DNA of 6,775 nucleotides from DATFGK01 sp046712825. Its GTDB lineage: Bacteria > Actinomycetota > AC-67. The notes beneath the pieces were generated by a model. It was not told the DNA's origin. It was given only the letters and a program-made list of their open reading frames with translations, and searched no databases. The stretch covers positions 1 through 6,775 of the forward strand of contig JBKKCR010000110.1 of NCBI GenBank assembly GCA_046712825.1, read 5' to 3'. Each line of letters starts with the position of its first letter. The stretch's first letter is position 1. This document shows positions 1 through 5,828 of this stretch, in pieces. The translations under genes and the position numbers were made by a program.

Positions 1-2
1 CC

Positions 3-38
3 GGCGGGCTCGACGTCTGGCTGACCGAACCCCGGTGA
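3..38 (+). CDS. 3' end of an unidentified upstream gene (tentative)
   Basis: The third reading frame is open from the left edge and stops at TGA 36-38, giving the tail GGLDVWLTEPR. Ten of its eleven sense codons end in G or C, which fits the coding style of the window. The fragment is too short to recognise. By context (FtsX-type permeases usually follow their ATPase) it could be the end of an ABC ATP-binding subunit, but nothing in these residues shows that. A competing frame stays open to position 118 and is described under findings. Confidence 0.3.
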   Translation, partial: GGLDVWLTEPR

Positions 39-52
39 GGAGGGCTCCCACC
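34..52 (+). other. Small hairpin overlapping the upstream stop codon
   Basis: GGTG (34-37) pairs with CACC (49-52), and GGA (39-41) with TCC (46-48). This gives a 7-bp stem with A38 bulged and a four-base loop. There is no T-tract after it, so it is not a convincing terminator. It also contains AGGAGG at 38-43, a full Shine-Dalgarno match, but no start codon lies at a usable distance downstream. Function is unknown and it may be chance in GC-rich DNA. Confidence 0.2.
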
Positions 53-101
53 AGCTTCACGCGGGGCGGTGGCACCCTCGTCCCGTCCGCGTGCCGACCG
101 G

Positions 102-106
102 TAGGT
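102..106 (+). promoter_or_regulatory. Probable ribosome binding site of the permease gene
   Basis: TAGGT sits 8 nt before ATG 115, while the alternative GTG at 91 is preceded by a pyrimidine-rich stretch with no purine-rich site. The match to the anti-Shine-Dalgarno is only partial (AGGT), so it supports but does not prove the ATG start. Confidence 0.4.
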
Positions 107-114
107 TTCGATCG

Positions 115-2508
115 ATGAACGCCATCGCGATCCGGCTGGGGTTCGAGCTCCGCCGCCGCTGGAAGTCTTGGCTGTCGCTCGCGATCGTCCTTGCGTTGTT
201 TGGCGGAGGTCTACTGGCGGCCGCGGCCGGCTCGCGGCGTACGCATTCCGCCTATCCCCGCTTCGTCGAGAAGCAGCGCGCGTTCGACCAGTTCCTCATC
301 GACTTCTCGGATTTCGACCCGGGGGTCGCGAAGATCACGAAGGAACAGCTCCTCACCCTCCCCGAGGTCGAGGAGGTACACGCCGCACAGTTCTTCGAAA
401 ACACCGCGGCACTGGCCTCCTTCATCGCCAGCGACGATCCCGCGTTCGGGGTCAGCTTCCAGATCCCGAAGGTCGTCGAGGGACGCATGCCGGCTCCGGA
501 AAGCGTCGAAGAGTTCGCCGCCCCCATCGGGCTGGTGGACGAGCTCGGCATCGAAGTAGGAGAAACGATGGAGGTCCCCTTCCTCGGCGCGCCGACCGAG
601 CCCCCCTTCGAGCCCAAAACCTTGCCCGCGAAGCGACTCAAGTTGGTCGGCACGTTCGCGCTCCCGGGCGAATTACCGCCGATCGGCGATGTCCCCCCCT
701 TCTTGAGACTTTCGCGGGCCTTCCATCAGAGGTATTCGGGGGAGATCCTGACGACGACCCTTTGGTTGGTGCGGCTTCACAGCGCGGATCAGCTGGGCTC
801 GTTCCGAGCCGGCCTCGACCGATTCAGCGCCGGCAAGCCCGTGATCGGTTTCACGCAGCAGGCCGTGAGTAAGAACGTCCAGCGCTCGTTCGCGCTGCAG
901 GCGACCGCGCTCGCCCTCCTGGCGGGGCTGCTCGCGATCGCCGGCGCCGCGATCTTCGGCCAGACGATGGCACGCCAGACGGCGCTCGAGGGCGGCGAAT
1001 ATCCTGTTCTTCGGTCCCTGGGGATGACACGGACGCAGCTCACCGTCATCGGCATCGCGCGGGCCGCGATCGTTGGGTTGGTCGGTGGACTCGGGACGAT
1101 GCTGGTGGCCTTCCTGTTGTCTCCGCTCATGCCGACCGGTCTCGCGCGCGTGGCCGAGACCTCACCGGGCTTCGCGTTCGATTTCTTGGCGGTCGGTGGA
1201 GGCGCGGCGGCGATCGCCGTCGCGGTCTTCCTCTTGGGGGTTCTGCCTGCGTGGCTGGCCGCCAAGAGAGCGAGCGCCGGGTTCGAAAGGGCGGTGGACG
1301 AGCCGCCGAAGGCGTCCCGTCTCGTCGGGCTCATCGCTCGCTGGATCGGGCGGTCGCCGTCGGCCGTGACCGGTGCGCGATTCGCGCTCGAGCCCGGCCG
1401 TGGACGGACCGCGGTTCCGGTTCGCTCGACGATCTTCGGCGCGGTGCTCGGACTCGCGGCCTTGTCGATGGCCTTCACGTTCGGCGCCGGGCTGAACAAC
1501 CTGCTCGCGACGCCGCGCCTTTACGGCACGACGTGGGACGCGCACGTAAACGCCTTCGCCGATCCCGATCCCGATCCCGAAGCGATGAAGAAAGCCATGG
1601 TCACGGCCGGGATGGATCGAGCGACACGGCGGATCACCGAAGGCGGCTCCTCCTTCCCGTTCTTGTTGGACGGCGTTCCCGCCGACGCCCTCGCCTTCCC
1701 GCTCGATGAGCGGTCGTTCCTTCCGCCGGTGCTCAGCGGACGGCTCCCGCGCGCCGATGACGAGCTCCTCGTCGGACCGAAAACGCTCAAGCTGATACGC
1801 AAAGGCATCGGGGACACCGTCAGCGTCAGCGCGCTCGGCACCAAATCCTTCCCGTTCAAGATCGTAGGGGTCGGCGTCATCCCGGCGACCGGGCACACGG
1901 GCAACATCGGCGAAGGCACCTTCACGACCTTCGGTGCGCTCAACAACTTCTTCCCGATCGACACGGAAAAGCCACAGGAGTTCATGATCTCCTTCCACCC
2001 CGGGGCCGATCGGCAGGCCGCGATACAACGCATCCAGAAGACGCTCGGCGAGGAGTTCGAAGTCGAGCGCGCGCAGCAACCGGCCGACATCGTCAATTTC
2101 GGACGCAACCGCAATCTGCCGCTCGTCCTCGCCGGGTTCTTGGCCCTCCTCGCGGCGGGCACGATCGCCCATCTCCTCGTCACCGGGATCGCCCGGCGGC
2201 GGCGCGACCTTGCGATCCTGAAATCGGTCGGGTTCGTCCGCCGTCAGCTCCGTGGAGCGGTCGCCTGGCAAGCGAGCATCCTGGCGGGCGTGGCCGTACT
2301 CGTCGGGATCCCGCTGGGGATCGCGGCGGGTCGGTGGCTCTGGACGAGCTACGCCGAGTCGATCGGAGTCATCCCCGTCGCCTCCGTGGCCTGGCTGCCG
2401 ATCGTGCTTGCGGTGCCGATCGCGTTCGCGCTCGCCAACCTCATCGCGATCTGGCCGGCACGCGCCGCCGCGCGCACGCCCGCGGCCGAGGTCCTGCGAG
2501 CCGAGTAG
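115..2508 (+). CDS. FtsX/MacB-type ABC transporter permease, two FtsX repeats
   Basis: Integral membrane subunit of an ABC transporter of the MacB/LolC/FtsX class, which typically couples cytoplasmic ATP hydrolysis to export or to mechanical work on extracytoplasmic substrates. From ATG 115 it has 797 residues. Hydrophobic segments lie near residues 20-39, then three at about 260-282, 307-337 and 355-382 (first FtsX block), one near 439-460, and three at about 668-690, 718-740 and 756-779 (second FtsX block). Two extracytoplasmic domains fall between them (about 40-258 and 461-665). The family-typical pattern RRRRDLAILKSVGF follows the sixth helix. The C-terminus ARTPAAEVLRAE is also typical. 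ATG 115 is preferred because AGGT lies 8 nt upstream; GTG 91 is in frame but has no ribosome site and adds only eight residues. The substrate is unknown. The ATPase partner is not visible here. Confidence 0.9.
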   Translation: MNAIAIRLGFELRRRWKSWLSLAIVLALFGGGLLAAAAGSRRTHSAYPRFVEKQRAFDQFLIDFSDFDPGVAKITKEQLLTLPEVEEVHAAQFFENTAALASFIASDDPAFGVSFQIPKVVEGRMPAPESVEEFAAPIGLVDELGIEVGETMEVPFLGAPTEPPFEPKTLPAKRLKLVGTFALPGELPPIGDVPPFLRLSRAFHQRYSGEILTTTLWLVRLHSADQLGSFRAGLDRFSAGKPVIGFTQQAVSKNVQRSFALQATALALLAGLLAIAGAAIFGQTMARQTALEGGEYPVLRSLGMTRTQLTVIGIARAAIVGLVGGLGTMLVAFLLSPLMPTGLARVAETSPGFAFDFLAVGGGAAAIAVAVFLLGVLPAWLAAKRASAGFERAVDEPPKASRLVGLIARWIGRSPSAVTGARFALEPGRGRTAVPVRSTIFGAVLGLAALSMAFTFGAGLNNLLATPRLYGTTWDAHVNAFADPDPDPEAMKKAMVTAGMDRATRRITEGGSSFPFLLDGVPADALAFPLDERSFLPPVLSGRLPRADDELLVGPKTLKLIRKGIGDTVSVSALGTKSFPFKIVGVGVIPATGHTGNIGEGTFTTFGALNNFFPIDTEKPQEFMISFHPGADRQAAIQRIQKTLGEEFEVERAQQPADIVNFGRNRNLPLVLAGFLALLAAGTIAHLLVTGIARRRRDLAILKSVGFVRRQLRGAVAWQASILAGVAVLVGIPLGIAAGRWLWTSYAESIGVIPVASVAWLPIVLAVPIAFALANLIAIWPARAAARTPAAEVLRAE
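1559..1580 (+). repeat. Short tandem GATCCC repeat inside the permease gene
   Basis: GATCCC occurs three times in a row at 1561-1578 with partial flanking copies. It encodes Asp-Pro-Asp-Pro-Asp-Pro at the start of the second extracytoplasmic domain, about residues 483-488 from ATG 115. The period of six keeps the reading frame, so gain or loss of a unit would only change the number of Asp-Pro pairs. Confidence 0.7.
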
Positions 2509-2513
2509 CCGAG

Positions 2514-3947
2514 CTAGGCGGGGATCGGTGGACGGCGTCCGATCCAGGGTTGTGCGGCTTCTATCTGAGAGGCGACCCGGATGAGCAGGTCTTCGCGCCC
2601 GTACGCGGCCACGAGCTGCACGCCGATCGGCAGACCCGCGTCGTTCCAGTGCATCGGTAGCGAGATCGCCGGCTGGCCGGTCGAGTTCCAGGGCGGGGTG
2701 AACGGAACGATCGCCGCGCCGCGCAGTCCGGCGCCGAGCGGGTTCTCCGCGGTCGCGACGAACTCACCGAGCCGAGGCGGCGGCTCCGCGAGCGTCGGCG
2801 TGAGCAGGAGATCGAACCCGTCCTCGAACCAACCCGCGATGCGGCGACGGTAGCCGGCGATCCACTCGAACGATCCGATCAGTTGTGGCGCGGTGATGGA
2901 GCGGCCCATCTCCGCGAGCGTCCACGTGTTGAGCTCGACGTCGTCCGGGCCGATGTCGCGGCCTGTGCGCGCGCTCCACAGGTCGAGGAGCGATGCGGCG
3001 TCGGCGCCCGTCACCGCTCCGAAGTGGATGATGTGCTCGACCTCGTCGAGAGCCTCGGGATGCGCTTCTTCGACCGTGTGACCGAGCTCCTGGAGCAGAC
3101 GGGCCGAGCTCTCCACCGCCGCGACGCAGTCGGTGTGCACCGGCGTCGCGCCGCCCGGCGCCTTGACCATGAGCCCGATGCGCAGCCGGCCGGGATCGAT
3201 GCCCACCTCGTCGCGGTACGGTCGCGCAGGCGGTGGCGCGCCCGGCGGATCGCCCGGCATCCGTCCCGCGAGCACGTCGAGCACCGCAGCGGAGTCGCGC
3301 ACGGAACGTGTGAGAACGTGCTCGACCGAGAAGCCGCCCATCCCCTCCCCGAGCTTCGGTCCGGCCGACACGCGGCCGCGCGAGGGCTTCAGGCCGACGA
3401 GCCCGCACGCGCTCTGGGGGATAGGGATGGAGCCGCGGCCGTCGGTGGCGTGACCAACCGCGACCATCCCGCTTGCGACGGGGGCGGCGGACCCACCGGA
3501 AGAGCCGCCGGTCGAGTGGGCTGTGTTCCAGGGGTTGCGGGTCGGGCCGTACGCCTCGGGCTCGGTCGTCGGCATGAGCCCGAGCTCCGGCGTGTTCGTC
3601 CTGCCGACGAACACGAACCCCGCGGCGCGCAGCTTCGCAGCGGTGTACGAGTCGGCGCGCTCGGTCCAGCCGAGCTCGCGCAGGAACCGCATCCCGCAAT
3701 GGAACGGATCGCCGGCCGTCGTGCAGACCAGATCCTTGACGACCATCGGCACACCGCGGAACGGCCCGTCGGCGGGGATCGCGCTCCGGGCCTTCTCGAA
3801 GGAGGGATGGATGACGGCGTTCAGTGTGGGGTTGAGGCTTTCGATACGCGCGATCGCAACTTCGACCAGCTCGAGCGGAGTGATGTCGCCGCGTCGCACG
3901 AGGTCGGCTTGCGCAGTCGCGTCGAGCCACGTGATGTCCTCGGCCAT
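2514..3947 (-). CDS. Amidase-signature enzyme, NylA-like
   Basis: Predicted cytoplasmic hydrolase of the amidase signature family (Ser-cisSer-Lys), which cleaves carboxamide bonds. It has 477 residues, a usual length, and no signal peptide. Lys71 lies in VPMVVKDL, cis-Ser149 in GGSSGGS (147-153), and the nucleophile Ser173 in DGRGSIPIP. Their spacing (102 and 24 residues) equals that known for NylA, the 6-aminohexanoate cyclic dimer hydrolase (Lys72/Ser150/Ser174). The segment GRTNTPELGLMPTTEP and the C-terminal part STGQPAISLPM...GLPIGVQLVA also resemble that branch. The Arg usually found two residues after the nucleophile is Pro175. The substrate cannot be read from sequence; nylon-oligomer activity should not be assumed. 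A GatA role is unlikely because no gatB or gatC is nearby. The ATG start has no obvious ribosome site. The gene lies 27 nt after the VWA gene and converges on the permease. Confidence 0.93.
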   Translation of the reverse strand: MAEDITWLDATAQADLVRRGDITPLELVEVAIARIESLNPTLNAVIHPSFEKARSAIPADGPFRGVPMVVKDLVCTTAGDPFHCGMRFLRELGWTERADSYTAAKLRAAGFVFVGRTNTPELGLMPTTEPEAYGPTRNPWNTAHSTGGSSGGSAAPVASGMVAVGHATDGRGSIPIPQSACGLVGLKPSRGRVSAGPKLGEGMGGFSVEHVLTRSVRDSAAVLDVLAGRMPGDPPGAPPPARPYRDEVGIDPGRLRIGLMVKAPGGATPVHTDCVAAVESSARLLQELGHTVEEAHPEALDEVEHIIHFGAVTGADAASLLDLWSARTGRDIGPDDVELNTWTLAEMGRSITAPQLIGSFEWIAGYRRRIAGWFEDGFDLLLTPTLAEPPPRLGEFVATAENPLGAGLRGAAIVPFTPPWNSTGQPAISLPMHWNDAGLPIGVQLVAAYGREDLLIRVASQIEAAQPWIGRRPPIPA

Positions 3948-3957
3948 CAGAGGCCGA

Positions 3958-3963
3958 ATCGTA
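3958..3963 (-). promoter_or_regulatory. Possible -10 box before the amidase gene
   Basis: On the minus strand TACGAT matches the TAnnnT pattern and ends 10 nt before the amidase ATG. No purine-rich ribosome site lies in the 27-nt gap, so a leaderless or very short-leader transcript is possible. No convincing -35 element is seen at 17 nt spacing. The call is weak and co-transcription with the upstream VWA gene is an equal alternative. Confidence 0.2.
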
Positions 3964-3974
3964 GCGGGGCGCTC

Positions 3975-4919
3975 TTAAAAGACGCGCTGGAACCAGAAGA
4001 GGCCGAGCGCGGCGCCGGCCAGAAGCAGCAGCGCAGCGATACCCGCGGCCATCGAGGTGATCTCCTGACGCTCCGGCTCGGTCCCGAGCGCCGAGCTCAG
4101 GTTCGTATACACGTCGCGCAATCCCTCGGCGTCGATGGACCGGAAATACGTGGCGCCGGTGGTCTCCGCGATGTCCTGGAGCTGGGTCTCGTCGAGGTCG
4201 ACCGGCACCTGTTCTCCCCCGAGGTCGAGCGTGGCGCCCTGCGTCCCGAGCCCGACCGTGAACACCCGCACGCCCATCGACCGGGCTCGCTCGGCTGCCT
4301 CGACCGGCTCGCGGCCGCGGTTGGAGTGGCCGTCGGACAGCAATAGCACCGAGGCCGGAGCCTGCTTCCCGTCCTTCGAAACTTGGCGTGAGATCTCGTC
4401 GAGGGCGACCCACAAGCCGTCGCCGATCGCCGTGCCGGCCAGCGGACGCAAGCTCTGGATGGCGGCCTCGGTCTGCGCGCGGTTCCGAGTGAGCGGCGAC
4501 GCGAGGAACGAGATCTCGCTGAACGCAGCGACGCCGATTCGGAGGTCCTCGGGGGCGACGCGGCCGAATTCGATCGCGGCGGCCTTCGCGGCCGTGATGC
4601 GGTCGGGCGCGATGTCGTCGGCGGCCATCGACAGACTGACGTCGAGCACAAGCATCACGCCCGCCTGCTCTCGCGGGACCTCACGCTCGAGCGTCGGTCG
4701 CGCGAGTGCGCCTATCAGGAAGATCATCGCCAGCAGCAGGAACAACGGCGGCGCGTGTCTTCGCCAGCCCGGCCGCTTCGGCGCGACCGTGGTCAGCAGC
4801 TCGAGGTTTGTGAATCGAACGGTGTACGCCCGGCGCCTGCGCAACATCAGGATGTACCCGGCGATCAGCGCCGGGATCGCGAGGAGGAACCAGAGGTTGC
4901 CGCCGGCCAGGAACTTCAA
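3975..4919 (-). CDS. Membrane-anchored VWA-domain protein, BatA-like
   Basis: A 314-residue protein with the layout of BatA-type proteins: two N-terminal membrane helices (about 7-26 and 58-73), a von Willebrand A domain (about 87-275) and a C-terminal helix (about 289-311). The metal-ion-dependent adhesion site is intact by eye: DVSLS gives Asp93, Ser95 and Ser97, Thr163 is in GTAIGDGL, and Asp196 is in LLLSDG. Such domains bind a divalent cation and act in protein-protein contacts; together with MoxR ATPases they are implicated in stress tolerance or protein maturation, though the client here is unknown. The start is TTG, supported by GGAGG five nt upstream and by overlap with the preceding stop. 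Starting at the next Met (25) would remove the first helix. No BatB, BatC or BatD follows; the next gene is the amidase. No gene symbol is given because experimental BatA proteins are distant. Confidence 0.92.
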   Translation of the reverse strand: MKFLAGGNLWFLLAIPALIAGYILMLRRRRAYTVRFTNLELLTTVAPKRPGWRRHAPPLFLLLAMIFLIGALARPTLEREVPREQAGVMLVLDVSLSMAADDIAPDRITAAKAAAIEFGRVAPEDLRIGVAAFSEISFLASPLTRNRAQTEAAIQSLRPLAGTAIGDGLWVALDEISRQVSKDGKQAPASVLLLSDGHSNRGREPVEAAERARSMGVRVFTVGLGTQGATLDLGGEQVPVDLDETQLQDIAETTGATYFRSIDAEGLRDVYTNLSSALGTEPERQEITSMAAGIAALLLLAGAALGLFWFQRVF

Positions 4920-5824
4920 CGCCGCCTCCGGCGTCGGCGCTCCAAGAAGTGCAGCAGGTCGGCCAGCCAGTCGCGGTCGGTCGAGACGACGAGATGCGAA
5001 GCGCCGGTCGCCGCGATCTCTTGCCCGATACGCACGCGTTGGGCGGCGGCTGCTTCGGCGAACGCCTCGCGAACCTTGGTCCGGGTCGTATCGAGCTCGA
5101 ACTGGCGACCGGTCTCGGGATCCTCGAGGACGAGGATGCCGACGTCGGGCAGCGCATCCTCACGCGGGTCGCGGATCTCCGCGACGATGACCTCGTGCCG
5201 CGTTGTCAGGCGCCGCAGCGGCATCGCCCACTCCCCCGCGTCGATGAAGTCGGACACCACGACGATCAGCGATCGCCGGCGAGCGATCCGGTTCGCTTCC
5301 TCGAGGGCCAGATCCATCCGGCTGCGCGATCGCTCCTCGGGCATGGTCTCGCCGACTGCGTGGAGCAGGCGCAGTGCGGCGCGTCGCCCGGACGACATCC
5401 GCACCGTCTGCAGGCGCTTGTCGGCGAACAGCAGGCCACCCAGCCGGTCACCGCGGCGCAGGACGAGCACGGACAGCGCAGCGATCAGCTCGCGCAACAA
5501 CCCCTCTTTCGTTCGGCCCGCGGTGCCGAAAGCCATGGAGGCAGACCGGTCGGCTACGACGAGGGCGCTCGTTTCCCGATCGGCCTCATAGACGCGCACG
5601 TGCGGATGGCCGGTGCGCGCGGTCACGTTCCAGTCGATCGCCCGGACGTCGTCGCCGGGCACGTACTCGCGGATGTCGGCGAGCTCGACGCCCTCGCCCA
5701 GTCGCAGGCTGCGGTGCTGGCCCGGACCGATTCCGTCCAGCCGCCGCGCGATCCACAGCGTCGCTTTGCGCAAGGCTCGGTCGGCCGCCGGCAGATCGGT
5801 GACGGGCAGGGCGACGGTCGGCAT
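4916..5824 (-). CDS. DUF58 domain protein of a MoxR-VWA module
   Basis: A 302-residue soluble protein of the DUF58 family, the usual partner between MoxR ATPases and VWA proteins; its biochemical role is not established. The family signature is clear at about residues 50-70, IREYVPGDDVRAIDWNVTAR. A VWA-like fold follows, with a metal-site-like motif DRSAS (Asp92, Ser94, Ser96) and VVVSDF near 188-193. There is no signal peptide and no membrane helix, unlike longer DUF58 proteins with two N-terminal helices, so it is probably cytoplasmic. The protein ends in seven consecutive Arg (296-302). ATG 5824 begins 4 nt after the MoxR stop, with GGGAG about 9 nt upstream. The TGA stop overlaps the TTG start of the VWA gene. 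Operon membership with both neighbours is nearly certain from the spacing. Confidence 0.93.
   Translation of the reverse strand: MPTVALPVTDLPAADRALRKATLWIARRLDGIGPGQHRSLRLGEGVELADIREYVPGDDVRAIDWNVTARTGHPHVRVYEADRETSALVVADRSASMAFGTAGRTKEGLLRELIAALSVLVLRRGDRLGGLLFADKRLQTVRMSSGRRAALRLLHAVGETMPEERSRSRMDLALEEANRIARRRSLIVVVSDFIDAGEWAMPLRRLTTRHEVIVAEIRDPREDALPDVGILVLEDPETGRQFELDTTRTKVREAFAEAAAAQRVRIGQEIAATGASHLVVSTDRDWLADLLHFLERRRRRRR
4925..4929 (-). promoter_or_regulatory. Shine-Dalgarno of the VWA gene, inside the DUF58 coding end
   Basis: Minus-strand GGAGG lies 5 nt before the TTG start at 4919-4917. It is formed by the Arg codons CGG-AGG at the end of the DUF58 gene. This strong site decides the unusual TTG start and indicates translational coupling across the TTGA stop/start overlap (4919-4916). 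Confidence 0.7.
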
Positions 5825-5828
5825 CCGC

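Noticed and set aside
38..43. Perfect AGGAGG as a ribosome site for an extra small gene
   Set aside because: No ATG, GTG or TTG lies 4-12 nt downstream. The nearest GTG at 69 is too far away and gives a frame of only eleven codons.
1162..2271. Minus-strand open frame of 369 codons inside the permease gene
   Set aside because: The permease is well supported by its helices and FtsX motifs; the antisense product is charged and of low complexity.
2506..2516. The TAGC/GCTA palindrome as a bidirectional terminator
   Set aside because: The stem is 4 bp, cannot be extended, and has no flanking T-tract on either strand.
2883..4346. Long + strand open frame of 487 codons opposite the amidase and VWA genes
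   Set aside because: It is antisense to two clearly recognised genes, its product is Arg/Ala/Gly/His-rich without recognisable motifs, and such frames are common opposite GC-rich genes.
2764..4413. Minus-strand open frame of 549 codons spanning the VWA end and the amidase start
   Set aside because: It is in a different frame from both real genes, very Arg-rich with no domain pattern, and crosses the real stop and start. It is a shadow of GC-rich coding DNA.
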